A stretch of 64,000 nt of DNA, from assembly GCF_014205155.1 (NCBI RefSeq), contig NZ_JACHMX010000001.1:7936001-8000000 (forward strand). The letters run 5' to 3'. The notes beneath the pieces are model-generated. The model was given only the letters and a program-made list of their open reading frames with translations, did no database searches and was not told the DNA's origin. This DNA is from Amycolatopsis umgeniensis. Its GTDB lineage: Bacteria; Actinomycetota; Actinomycetes; Mycobacteriales; Pseudonocardiaceae. The translations under genes were made by a program, and so were the position numbers. Below, piece by piece: positions 42,975-51,458 of this stretch. Each line of letters starts with the position of its first letter. Within the stretch, counting starts at the first letter, position 1.

Positions 42975-43978
42975 AGTCGGAACCGGTCACGCTGGACCTG
43001 GACGGCGTCGAGTTCACGGTGTCCAATCCGGGCAAGGTCTACTTCCCGGAGCACGGCGAGACCAAACTGGACCTCGTCGAGTACTACCGCGCGGTTTCGG
43101 GGCCCTTGCTGGCGCAGCTCGGTGGGCGGCCGCTCTTGCTGGAACGCTATCCCGACGGAGCGGGCGGGAAGTCGTGGTTCCAGAAGCGAGTCCCGAAGAA
43201 CGCGCCGGACTGGCTGACCACGACGGTGGTGTCCACACCGAACGGAACCACTTCGGACGCGCTCGTGGCGAAGGACCTCGCGCATGTCATCTGGGCGGTG
43301 AACCAGGGCTGCCTCGGGTTCCACGTCTGGCCGAACCGTGCCGACGCGCCGGACATCAGCGATCAGCTACGCGTCGATCTGGACCCGTCGCCGGGGATCG
43401 GGTTCCCCGAGCTGAGGCATGGCGCGGTCCTGACGAAGAGGCTGCTCGAGGAACTCGGGATCGCCGCGCAGCTGAAGACGTCCGGCTCGCGCGGACTGCA
43501 TCTTTACGTGCCGCTGGAACCGAAGTGGGACGCCTATGAGGTCCGCGCGGCCGCCGTCGCGCTCGCCCGCGAACTCGAGCGCCGCCATCCGGAGGAGATG
43601 ACGGCGCAGTGGTGGAAGGAAGAACGCGGCTCCAGGGTGTTCGTCGACTTCAACCAGAACGCGCCGCACAAGACGGTGTTCGGCGCGTGGTGCGTGCGGC
43701 CGCGGGTCGGCGGCCAGGTGTCGACGCCAATAGCCTGGGAAGAACTGGAAACCGTCGAGCCGGACAAGCTCACGCTGTCCACCGTGCCCGCTCGGTTCGC
43801 CGAACGCGGAGACCCTTGGGCGGAAACGCAACCGCAGTCGATCGCGCCGCTGCTGGAAATGTCCGCAAGGGACATGGAGAACGGGCTCATGGACGCGCCT
43901 TGGCCGCCCGTCTACCCGAAGATGCCGAACGAGCCGCCCCGGGTGGCGCCGAGCAGGGCGAAGAAAGACAGCGTTTAG
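42971..43978 (+). CDS. LigD-type polymerase/primase (Prim-PolC/PolD-like)
   Basis: 335 residues. This is an archaeo-eukaryotic primase-fold polymerase. VDLDPSPGIGF carries the metal-binding Asp pair, SGSRGLHLYVPL the nucleotide-binding Ser/His region and VFVDFNQNAPHKTVFGAW the third Asp. It fills short gaps with ribo- or deoxynucleotides before ligation. ATG 42971 lies in an ATGA overlap with the ligase stop. A hairpin overlaps its own stop codon. Confidence 0.92.
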   Translation: MKSEPVTLDLDGVEFTVSNPGKVYFPEHGETKLDLVEYYRAVSGPLLAQLGGRPLLLERYPDGAGGKSWFQKRVPKNAPDWLTTTVVSTPNGTTSDALVAKDLAHVIWAVNQGCLGFHVWPNRADAPDISDQLRVDLDPSPGIGFPELRHGAVLTKRLLEELGIAAQLKTSGSRGLHLYVPLEPKWDAYEVRAAAVALARELERRHPEEMTAQWWKEERGSRVFVDFNQNAPHKTVFGAWCVRPRVGGQVSTPIAWEELETVEPDKLTLSTVPARFAERGDPWAETQPQSIAPLLEMSARDMENGLMDAPWPPVYPKMPNEPPRVAPSRAKKDSV

Positions 43979-44031
43979 TCCTCTGAATGCGATCCTTGCA
44001 CGCGCAACCACCGCAACCAGAGGACTAAACG
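43972..44031. terminator. Hairpin overlapping the Prim-Pol stop codon
   Basis: CGTTTAGTCCTCTG (43972-43985) pairs exactly with CAGAGGACTAAACG (44018-44031). The TAG stop of the Prim-Pol gene lies inside the first arm. It ends just before the convergent gene's stop. The sequence is unrelated to the TGAAGG family. Confidence 0.65.
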
Positions 44032-44034
44032 TTG

Positions 44035-44301
44035 TCAGAGTGGTAGGTCGAAGGCGAGCTGGGTGTTCGCGGCGGGCTCGGCCTTGCGGGTGGAGCGGTG
44101 GCCCGGCAGCGTCGCGGCGCACCGGGGGCACGGCGCGACGTCGGTGGTGGTGAGATCCACCGGTGTCCACAGGCGGGATTCCTTGTCCCCGCAGGCGGAA
44201 CGCCGGTATCGGAGGTCTTCGGAGCGGGTCATCAGGTGCGCGACGGGGGAGTCCTCCGGCAGCGCGCCGACCAGGTACCAGCGTCCGGCGGTGTTCGTCA
44301 T
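44035..44301 (-). CDS. Small hypothetical protein with Cys pairs
   Basis: 88 residues from ATG 44301. One Cys lies in RRSACGDKESRLW and a CPRC pair follows, so a zinc-ribbon-like fold is possible. The N-terminus GRWYLVGALPEDSPVAHL is not recognised. No ribosome site stands out. It lies downstream of the CobW gene with a 122-bp gap. Confidence 0.55.
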   Translation of the reverse strand: MTNTAGRWYLVGALPEDSPVAHLMTRSEDLRYRRSACGDKESRLWTPVDLTTTDVAPCPRCAATLPGHRSTRKAEPAANTQLAFDLPL

Positions 44302-44423
44302 GGAACTGTCCTCCCGATACAGGTGGTCCAGCTCGAGATTCCTTCCGGAAAACAGTGTCAAGGAGACGCGCCGCGATTCCCGGTATTTCGCGACCTTCGG
44401 GCGTGTCAGTCTTGTCGGATCCG

Positions 44424-45440
44424 TCAATCCTGAATGAAGCGGAGGACGCGCAGCATGCCCCGCTCGTCCACGACGTCGGGATCGTCCGCGACGCATTCCT
44501 CGAGGCGCGCGGTGACGTCCGCGATGTCGATTCCGGAGCCGATCAGCACCAGTTCGCTCCGGCGCGGGCCGCCGGACGGCCACGCCGACCGTTCCACCTG
44601 GATGAAGGAGCCCACCGTGTGCAGGCCGAACCGGGACCGAGGGCCGTTCGGGCCGAAGTCCAGGAAACCCTTGATCCGGTAGAGACCGCCGGGGCGCTGT
44701 TCGAGGAAATCCATCAGCCGTCGCGGGTCCAGCGGCCGATCGGCGGTGAAGGCGACGCTGTCGTACGCGGTGTGGAAGTGGTGCTCGTGGTCGTGCTCCT
44801 CCTCGCGGAGGTCGTCGAACGACAGCTGGCCCGCGCGTTCACGCGGCCGGGCGTCGAAGAACAGGGTGGGGTCGATCCGGCCGTGGGAGGTCGCGATCAC
44901 CGGCGTGCCGGGCGCGATCTCGTCGATCGTGCCGCGCAGCTTGGCCAGGGCGTCTTCGTCGGCCCGGTCGGTCTTGTTGAGCACCACCAGGTCGGCGAAC
45001 CCGAGGTGTTCGTCCAGTTCCGGGTGCCGCTTCCTGGTCGCCTCGAACTCGGCAGCGTCGACGAGTTCGACGAGACCCCCGTAGGCGATGGCGGGGTTCT
45101 CGCTGGCGATCATCAGGCGGATGAGGTCACGCGGTTCGGCGAGCCCGCTGGCCTCGATCACGATGACGTCGATGCCCGCCTCGGCCTCGGACAGTTTGGC
45201 GAGCATGGCGTCGAGGCCGCTCGCGTCGACGGCGCAGCACAGGCAGCCGTTGCCGAAGGACATCATGGTGTCGACCTGGCCGGACACGGCCATCGCGTCG
45301 ACGGCGATGCTCCCGAAGTCGTTGACCACGACCCCGATCCGCGCACCCTGGCGGTTGGCCAGCAGGTGGTTGAGCAGGGTGGTCTTGCCGGATCCGAGGA
45401 AGCCCGCGACCAGGATGACCGGAATCCGCCTGTCGACCAC
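44424..45440 (-). CDS. CobW/G3E family GTPase, putative metal chaperone
   Basis: 338 residues from GTG 45440, chosen because GGAAAGGA lies 5 nt upstream; an earlier GTG at 45464 is less likely. Walker A GFLGSGKTTLLNHL, the metal-binding CLCC motif (in NGCLCCAVDAS), IEASGLAEP and NKTD place it in the COG0523 metallochaperone group. A His/Glu/Asp-rich loop (EEEHDHEHHFH) can bind zinc or another metal. It delivers metal to a client protein using GTP. Zinc-responsive control is common in the family but I see no clear Zur box. Confidence 0.92.
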   Translation of the reverse strand: MVDRRIPVILVAGFLGSGKTTLLNHLLANRQGARIGVVVNDFGSIAVDAMAVSGQVDTMMSFGNGCLCCAVDASGLDAMLAKLSEAEAGIDVIVIEASGLAEPRDLIRLMIASENPAIAYGGLVELVDAAEFEATRKRHPELDEHLGFADLVVLNKTDRADEDALAKLRGTIDEIAPGTPVIATSHGRIDPTLFFDARPRERAGQLSFDDLREEEHDHEHHFHTAYDSVAFTADRPLDPRRLMDFLEQRPGGLYRIKGFLDFGPNGPRSRFGLHTVGSFIQVERSAWPSGGPRRSELVLIGSGIDIADVTARLEECVADDPDVVDERGMLRVLRFIQD

Positions 45441-45827
45441 GATTTTCCTTTCCGCCGGGATCACCGCACTCTAGCGACGGCGGGCAGGGGTCGATACACC
45501 GGTATGGGGAAAGAAGGGAAGGTCGAGCGGAAGAATACGCTCGAAAGAGTGATGAATACTATCGGGTAGAACGATCATAAAGTGATCTTCCAAGCTGGTG
45601 ATCATTTCATCGCGCGCAATTCGGTGAATATCCCGCGAAGTCCGACTCGATTCCAAATATTGTCGCCGCCAAGCTTTCTACCTGCTGAAATGTCAGCATG
45701 GGCTGGGCTTCTGCCATTTGGTGGATCGGGCTCGTCTTTCTGTGGGGTATCGTCTTCCGTCTGGTCCGGACCCGGCCGTCTCGCCGCTCAGGCATGATCC
45801 TCCGGGCATTTCCGAAAAGCAGGAGGA
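45441..45827. other. AT-rich intergenic region with a possible broken small gene
   Basis: 387 bases between the CobW and NO synthase genes. About 45500-45700 is much richer in A+T than the rest of the window. On the minus strand a frame from ATG 45699 (MLTFQQVESLAATIFGIESD) stops at 45607; the next frame reads on from there and contains DEMITSLEDHFMIVLPDS, a pattern like helix II of an acyl carrier protein. This could be a frameshifted, foreign remnant, but no protein can be called. Confidence 0.35.
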
Positions 45828-47036
45828 ATGGTGATCGTTCCCGCCGCAGGTGCCGGCGTCGAATTCGGAGAGTGGGAGGCCGAAGTATCGACGGCCTCCA
45901 TGCGGGTGACGGATATCCCCCGCTTGCCTTCGGAAGTGAGCCCGCGGGGACGGAGCGTGGACTTGGCCGAGGCGGAGGACTTCCTCCGGCTGTTCCACGC
46001 CGAGACGGACGGCGGTGAAACGCGGTTGCGCGAGCGGCTCGGCCGGGTCCGCGCCGAGATCCACGAGACCGGAACGTACCGGCACACCACCGGCGAACTC
46101 GAGTTCGGCGCACGGGTGGCCTGGCGGAACTCCGCGCGCTGCATCGGCAGGCTGTACTGGCAGGGGCTGAAGGTGCGGGATCGCCGCGACGCCGACGGTG
46201 CCGCCGCCATCGCCGAGGAGTGCGTCACCCATTTGCGCGAGGCGACCCGGGGCGGCCGGATCCGTTCGACCATCACGGTGTTCGCGCCGGACGGCCCCGC
46301 CGGGCCCGGCCCGAAGATCCACAACGACCAGCTCATCCGCTACGCGGGCTATCGGCTCAGCGACGGCTCGGTGCTGGGCGATCCCCGCCACGCCGACTTC
46401 ACCGAGACCGTCCAGGAGCACGGATGGCGCCCGCCCGAGCGCAAGGGTTCTTTCGACGTCCTCCCGCTGCTCATCGAGTCCGAACCGGGGGAGCGGCGGC
46501 TGTTCCGGCTGCCGTCGGACGCCGTCCTCGAGGTCCCGCTCTCGCATCCCGACCATCGCTGGTTCGCCGGGCTCGGGCTGCGCTGGCACGCGGTACCGGC
46601 GATCAGCAACATGCGGCTGGTCGTCGGCGGGATCACCTATCCCGCGGCGCCGTTCAACGGCTGGTATCTCGCCACCGAGGTCGGCGCGCGCAATCTGGCC
46701 GACACCGACCGGTACGACCTGCTGCCGGTGATCGCGGACCTGATGGGCCTGTCGACGGCGTCGGAACGCACTTTGTGGCGTGATCGCACACTGGTCGAGC
46801 TGACACTGGCCGTCCAGCATTCCTTCGACGCGGCGGGCGTGACCGTCGCCGACCATCATTCCGAAGCACGGCGATTCCTCACGCATATCGCCAAGGAAGA
46901 ACGTGCGGGCCGCCGTTGCCAGGCGGAGTGGAGCTGGATCGTCCCGCCGCTTTCCGGCGGGCAGACCGCGGTGTTCCACCGCTACTACGACGAACCCGAC
47001 CCGGCCGCGAGACCGGCCTTCCTTCCTCCTGGGTAA
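45828..47036 (+). CDS. nos: Bacterial nitric oxide synthase oxygenase
   Basis: 402 residues. WRNSARCIGRLYW gives the heme-thiolate Cys105, and FNGWYLATEVGARN contains the arginine-binding Glu284. It oxidises L-arginine to citrulline and NO. As in other bacteria there is no reductase domain, so electrons must come from a separate flavoprotein; a flavodoxin-like gene follows 88 nt downstream. AGGAGG lies only 1 nt before ATG 45828, so GTG 45831 may be the true start. Confidence 0.95.
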   Translation: MVIVPAAGAGVEFGEWEAEVSTASMRVTDIPRLPSEVSPRGRSVDLAEAEDFLRLFHAETDGGETRLRERLGRVRAEIHETGTYRHTTGELEFGARVAWRNSARCIGRLYWQGLKVRDRRDADGAAAIAEECVTHLREATRGGRIRSTITVFAPDGPAGPGPKIHNDQLIRYAGYRLSDGSVLGDPRHADFTETVQEHGWRPPERKGSFDVLPLLIESEPGERRLFRLPSDAVLEVPLSHPDHRWFAGLGLRWHAVPAISNMRLVVGGITYPAAPFNGWYLATEVGARNLADTDRYDLLPVIADLMGLSTASERTLWRDRTLVELTLAVQHSFDAAGVTVADHHSEARRFLTHIAKEERAGRRCQAEWSWIVPPLSGGQTAVFHRYYDEPDPAARPAFLPPG

Positions 47037-47124
47037 CGCCCCGACGGGTGAAGAGGTGAGCCGAATGCGGCGTGTCGATGAGCCGGACGGTGGCTTGGGT
47101 TGCGGCCACGCGGACAATGGACGT

Positions 47125-47631
47125 ATGACCGCAGTGCTCGTCGCTCACGCCGGCCGGTCCGGCGGGACAAAGGAGATCGCCGAGGTGATCGTCGCCGAGC
47201 TGCGCGAGGGCGGTCTGACGGCCGATCTGCTGGACGCCGCCGAGGTCGTGGACGTCGAACCGTACGGCGCGGTGATCGTGGGGAGCGCGCTGCACCACCG
47301 GCGATGGAGCCCGGCGGCGGTACGCCTGCTCACCGAACACGAGGAGGCGCTCCGGAGGCGCCCTGTCTGGCTGTTCCACAGCGGTCCCTGCGGTCCGCTC
47401 GCCGCGGGCAAACGGGTCAGCCTGCCCGCGGGGGTCGCCCTGCTGGCCGCACGGATCGACGCCGAACGCACGGCCACCTTCGGCGGCAAACTCACTCCGG
47501 CCACCGCCCGCGGTTTGCTCTGGAAGATCAAGGCCGCGGGCCCCTGGGCCGGAGACTTCCGCGACTGGCCGTCGATCCGGGCCTGGGCACGCGATGTCGG
47601 CCGTCGCGTGCGTATCCGGGTCCCCCTTTGA
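47125..47631 (+). CDS. Flavodoxin domain protein
   Basis: 168 residues. VAHAGRSGGTKEIAEVI is the FMN phosphate-binding loop; YGAVIVGSALHHRRWSPAA and WLFHSGPCG are the later flavin-binding segments, as in HemG-like flavodoxins. It is probably soluble. Its position just after the NO synthase gene on the same strand suggests it may supply electrons to it; alternatively it is an unrelated quinone or porphyrin oxidase. Confidence 0.82.
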   Translation: MTAVLVAHAGRSGGTKEIAEVIVAELREGGLTADLLDAAEVVDVEPYGAVIVGSALHHRRWSPAAVRLLTEHEEALRRRPVWLFHSGPCGPLAAGKRVSLPAGVALLAARIDAERTATFGGKLTPATARGLLWKIKAAGPWAGDFRDWPSIRAWARDVGRRVRIRVPL

Positions 47632-47670
47632 CAGCACAGTTTGATAAGTGTCCTGTTGTAGGGTGTTCGC

Positions 47671-47940
47671 ATGGACAAAAAGTTCACCGCGAAGCTGCTC
47701 AAGAGCCCGGAAAAGGGCGGCTGGACGTACGTGATCATGCCCGGTTCCGCCGAGTATTTCGGCACCAAAGGGCTGGTGAAGGTGCGTGGCACCATCGACG
47801 GACATCCGTTCCGGAGTTCGTTCATGGCACTCGGCGACGGCACCCACAAACTCCCGGTGAAGGCCGACGTGCGCAAGGCGATCGGCAAGGGAGAGGGTGA
47901 CACGGTCGACGTCGTCCTGCTCGAACGGTTAGAGGGCTGA
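47671..47940 (+). CDS. DUF1905 family protein
   Basis: 89 residues. [20 protein letters not shown] and [19 protein letters not shown] are the DUF1905 barrel signature, often seen beside or fused to a bacteriocin-protection YdeI-like region. The function is unknown. Its stop abuts the GTG of the next gene, so the two are co-translated. Confidence 0.85.
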   Translation: MDKKFTAKLLKSPEKGGWTYVIMPGSAEYFGTKGLVKVRGTIDGHPFRSSFMALGDGTHKLPVKADVRKAIGKGEGDTVDVVLLERLEG

Positions 47941-48408
47941 GTGGCCGCGGACTGGAAACCTTCGCCGGTCATCAAGATCTACGAGGCGCTCGGCGCGGTG
48001 GCCGACGGACGGGTCGAGATCGACGGTGACACGGCGCGCGTCGCGTCTTCGGACAAGGCGAAGACGTACGACGTTCGCCATGATCCGGCCGCGGGCTCGA
48101 TCACGGCCAACGACAACGGGTCCTACTGGCAGGGATACCTCGGATATCCGGGTATCGCGTACCTGATGGCGCGCGGCGTGCTGAGCTACGACAGTGGCCT
48201 CGCCGTCGAGCTGGCGGGCGTGCCGTGGAAGGAACTCGCCACCAAGTACCGGAACGACTGGGCGAAGGTCGAGAAGCACGTCCGCGACGACCTGTCCGGC
48301 CGGGGCGTGGACCTGGACCGGTTCGACGCCGGTCTCGCGGAGATTTCGACTCAGCTGGAAAAGCTGGCGCTCACCAAGCTTTCCCCTCGGCTGCGGCCGC
48401 CGAAGTGA
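47941..48408 (+). CDS. Hypothetical protein coupled to DUF1905
   Basis: 155 residues from GTG 47941, directly after the preceding stop. It is mixed alpha/beta and soluble, with GYPGIAYLMARGVLSYDSGLA and KYRNDWAKVEKHV near the C-terminal half. I do not recognise a family. Conserved coupling with a DUF1905 gene would point to a shared function. Confidence 0.6.
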   Translation: MAADWKPSPVIKIYEALGAVADGRVEIDGDTARVASSDKAKTYDVRHDPAAGSITANDNGSYWQGYLGYPGIAYLMARGVLSYDSGLAVELAGVPWKELATKYRNDWAKVEKHVRDDLSGRGVDLDRFDAGLAEISTQLEKLALTKLSPRLRPPK

Positions 48409-48481
48409 GTGGCGTTACGGACTAGGGCCACGGCACGCTAGGCACCTACTGGATTCCGGCCGCTGCTGCTGGCTCTGCCCG

Positions 48482-48536
48482 GTCCGTGAAGGACTCCTTG
48501 AGGGACTCTGGGTCCCTGAAGGAGGCCTTCACGGAC
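48482..48536. terminator. 24-bp hairpin with two mismatches between convergent genes
   Basis: Arms 48482-48505 and 48513-48536 pair at 22 of 24 positions. The GTGAAGGACTCCTT core belongs to the same family as the other terminator hairpins. Confidence 0.7.
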
Positions 48537-48567
48537 TTCAGGCGACCAAGGTGACGAGACCCAGTGC

Positions 48568-50067
48568 TCAGCCGCAGTGTTCCGACGGGCTGTTGTAGGT
48601 CGTCCCGCCCGCGGAACCGCCCCACTTCACGCATTTGTCCGCAGCGGCCGCCCGCACCGGACCGGCGAACCACGAGAACGATCCTGAGTCGACGAGCCGG
48701 GTCGACCCCTGGACCTCGAGGTAGGCCGACGTCGCGGTCGCGGTGCCCGCGGCCGTGCTCTTCATCGTGCTGACACAGTTCTGACCGTTGGAAGCGTTGT
48801 AGGACAGGTAAACCGTGCCCGCCGTCCCCAGCGGTTCCGAGTCGATCACGCCGTAGCCGCCGCCGCACGCGGGGGCGCCGAGCGTCGTCTCGGTGACGGT
48901 CGAGAAGCGGATGGTCTCGTTGGCGTTGCCCGCCGGGCCCGCTTCGTACAGCACACCGACTGAACCCGAGGACAGCTGGACCATGTCGGAGTACGCGGCG
49001 TCCCCGCTCCACACCAGCGTTCCGGCGGAGCTGCCCTGCCAGTTCGCGCCCTCGTCGAACGACGAGCGCACGACGAGTTCCTTACGACGGTCGCAGACCG
49101 ACGGTGCGGCGAACAGGATCCGGTTGTACTTGCCCGCCTTGTCGGTCGCGGTCATCCGCGCGGTCGAGGCCTGCACGACCGGGGTGATCAGGTCTTCCTC
49201 GAAGGTGAACTTGGTGGAGAAGCTCGCCCCGCCGTCGGAACTGAGGGCGAAGGCGCGGTTCTTCGCGCCGCCGCTGAGGCATTTGTCGTTGTTGTTGGCC
49301 TGGTTGCGCGCCGCGGCGTAGACCCGGCCGTCGAGCAGTTCGGTGACGCTGATCTCCTGCGGGTTCAACGTCGCCGCCGGACTGTCGGTGGCGCCGCGTT
49401 TCCAGGTGACACCCTGGTCGTCGCTGTAGATCAGCGCGCCGCTGTTCTTGCCGCCATCGGTGTAGCTCATCCCGGCGACGATCCGGCCGGCGTGCGCGCC
49501 GCGCGTCAGCACGATGCCGTGCGACGGTCCGGTCGCGAGCCAGCTCGGCGCGGTGCCGAACCCGAGCTGCGTGGTGAGCACCTTGGGCGCGGTCCAGGTC
49601 TTTCCGTGGTCGTCGCTGAGCGAAACGCGCGGAATCCGGTTGCAGTCGGGGTTCTTGACGCATTCCATCACCGACAGCAGCACGATCCGCCCGGTGGACG
49701 GGATCACGATCGGCGTCGGGTTTCCTTTGGTGTCACCGAAACCTTCGATGACGACCTTCGAGGCGCTCCAGGTCTTCCCGTTGTCGGCCGAGCGTTTCAC
49801 GACGAGGTCGATGTCGCCGCGGTCGTTGCAGAAGCTGGCGCCGCCCTTGCGGCCTTCGGCGAACGCGAGCAGCTCGCCGTTGTTCGCTTTGACGACGGCG
49901 GGGATTCTGAAGCAGTCGTAACCTTCTGTTTTCTCTTTGTACACCACCGTGTTCCCGACGGCGGCGGTCGCGGCGGGCGCGGCGAGTGAGGTGACCGGGG
50001 AGGCGCCGACCGCCGCGATGGCGACGAGGGCCGCGAACAGGCCCTGTGCGACGCGAGAGATCTTCAC
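48568..50067 (-). CDS. Secreted sialidase (exo-alpha-sialidase, GH33-like)
   Basis: 499 residues from GTG 50067 with a signal peptide (LFAALVAIAAVGAS, cleavage near LAAPA). YDCFRIPAVV is the FRIP motif binding the sialic acid carboxylate. Five Asp-box repeats are visible: SADNGKTW, SDDHGKTW, SDDQGVTW, SSDGGASF and SFDEGANW. The six-bladed propeller cleaves terminal sialic acids. A C-terminal extension with paired Cys follows. No sialic acid catabolic genes are in the window. Confidence 0.93.
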   Translation of the reverse strand: MKISRVAQGLFAALVAIAAVGASPVTSLAAPAATAAVGNTVVYKEKTEGYDCFRIPAVVKANNGELLAFAEGRKGGASFCNDRGDIDLVVKRSADNGKTWSASKVVIEGFGDTKGNPTPIVIPSTGRIVLLSVMECVKNPDCNRIPRVSLSDDHGKTWTAPKVLTTQLGFGTAPSWLATGPSHGIVLTRGAHAGRIVAGMSYTDGGKNSGALIYSDDQGVTWKRGATDSPAATLNPQEISVTELLDGRVYAAARNQANNNDKCLSGGAKNRAFALSSDGGASFSTKFTFEEDLITPVVQASTARMTATDKAGKYNRILFAAPSVCDRRKELVVRSSFDEGANWQGSSAGTLVWSGDAAYSDMVQLSSGSVGVLYEAGPAGNANETIRFSTVTETTLGAPACGGGYGVIDSEPLGTAGTVYLSYNASNGQNCVSTMKSTAAGTATATSAYLEVQGSTRLVDSGSFSWFAGPVRAAAADKCVKWGGSAGGTTYNSPSEHCG

Positions 50068-50246
50068 GGGAATGCTCCGTCCTGGATTCGATTTCCGGGT
50101 GACGGGACATCAGAGTCCTTCCCGGTCGTACAAGGCGCGTACAACCCGGTTTCGCGTTCTGTGTCAGGTGACGCAGAACAAGAGGTCCTTCCCTGTCAAA
50201 GTCTCTTCAGCCGGCCACGGCGCGACATGAGGAAGGGGAGGGCCGC

Positions 50247-50849
50247 ATGAAGGTGATCGATCCCGAGGGGCGGAAGTGGGAGATCATTCGCCGTTTCGCG
50301 CCGTGGCGCCGGTGGGTTCAGCCGTTCGCAGTGCTCAACCGCGGCTACCAGCACTACAAGATCACCGCGGACTGGACGCTGTACCTCAAGGACCTGCCCA
50401 ACGAACCCGTGGACGAACCCATGGACGGCCCCGGGGACAAGGTGGCCGTAGGGCTGCTCGCAGCGTTTGCTTTCCTGGAAGCGCTTGTGGAGATCCCGTT
50501 CCGTCTGCTCTTCGGGCTGGTACTGGTGCCGGTCCGGTGGCTGGAGATGCTGGTTCAGGGCGTCGCGGGATCCGTCGCACAGGCCGTCCGGTGGTTCCGA
50601 AAGGCGCCGGAGCGGGTCGACGTCGTCGGCTGGAACAAGGATCGGACCGGCCTTGTCTCGCTGGCGATCCTCAAGGTCCACAGGGACCTCGCCGACCCGT
50701 TGGCCGCCGAACTGCACGCCCTGTTCCGCGACCGGATCATGTTCGACCCCGGCGATCCGGCCGTGCACGAGGTGCTCACGCGCTTCGGCGTGCGAGTGGA
50801 GAAGCATCGCACCCTGCTCCGCCGCCGGACTGCCGGAATCGCCGCATGA
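50247..50849 (+). CDS. Hypothetical membrane protein, tandem paralogue A
   Basis: 200 residues. It opens MKVIDPEGRKWEIIRRFAPW and has two central hydrophobic helices, then a soluble tail. The opening matches that of the next gene (MRVTDTDGGEWLIVRRFAPW), so they arose by duplication. No family recognised. AGGAAGGGGAGGG precedes the ATG. The cytoplasmic tail may sense or bind a partner. Confidence 0.65.
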   Translation: MKVIDPEGRKWEIIRRFAPWRRWVQPFAVLNRGYQHYKITADWTLYLKDLPNEPVDEPMDGPGDKVAVGLLAAFAFLEALVEIPFRLLFGLVLVPVRWLEMLVQGVAGSVAQAVRWFRKAPERVDVVGWNKDRTGLVSLAILKVHRDLADPLAAELHALFRDRIMFDPGDPAVHEVLTRFGVRVEKHRTLLRRRTAGIAA

Positions 50850-50897
50850 CGGCGGGCGATCTGTGCCAGGATCCGGTCACCGGTGAGGGGGAGTGCG

Positions 50898-51458
50898 ATG
50901 CGGGTGACCGATACCGACGGTGGCGAGTGGCTGATCGTGCGCCGGTTCGCGCCGTGGCTGCGCCGGATCCGCCCGCTCGCGATCGTCACCGAAAGCGAGA
51001 GCTACCGGGAAGTGTCGTTCACCCGGCTCCGCGGCGAGCCCACCGCCGGAAAACGACCGGGCCTCGAGGACTGGCTGATGCTGGGGTTCGCCGTCGCGCA
51101 GGCGGCCGGGCTGGCGCTGATCCTGTCACCGGTCATCCTGGTGGAGCTGGTGGCCTGGGCGGGCGCGGGCGCCTTCCTCTGGCTGGCGAGGCTCACCGGC
51201 CTCATCCGTGCCAGGATCGACCTCATCGCGCCGCCCCCGGCCGTGCGCAGCCTCGCGCCGGTGCGGGTCCTGCTGGTGCCGAGGGCCGCCTCGGCCAGGC
51301 TCGTCCGCGAACTCGGCGACCTGATCGAGACCACATCGGACTTCGACCCGGAGAACGAGCCGCGCGTGCGGAAGCTGTTCTCCGCCACCGGGGCGCGGGT
51401 GGAACGGCACTTCGGCCTGCCGTGGCGGCTCAGTGGTCGTCAGGTGCCAGCTGCCTGA
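50898..51458 (+). CDS. Hypothetical membrane protein, tandem paralogue B
   Basis: 186 residues from ATG 50898 (GAGGGGGAG upstream). Shares the opening WLIVRRFAPWLRRIRPLAIV-type segment and the two-helix plus soluble-tail layout with the gene before it. The last 29 nt overlap the convergent Crp-family gene, so transcriptional interference between them is possible. Confidence 0.65.
   Translation: MRVTDTDGGEWLIVRRFAPWLRRIRPLAIVTESESYREVSFTRLRGEPTAGKRPGLEDWLMLGFAVAQAAGLALILSPVILVELVAWAGAGAFLWLARLTGLIRARIDLIAPPPAVRSLAPVRVLLVPRAASARLVRELGDLIETTSDFDPENEPRVRKLFSATGARVERHFGLPWRLSGRQVPAA

Noticed and set aside
45471..45699. Functional acyl carrier protein gene
   Set aside because: The similarity needs two frames to be joined, there is no DSL phosphopantetheine motif and no ribosome site.
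47628..47665. Promoter with TTGACA before the DUF1905 gene
   Set aside because: The box overlaps the flavodoxin stop and no -10 box lies at 16-18 bp.
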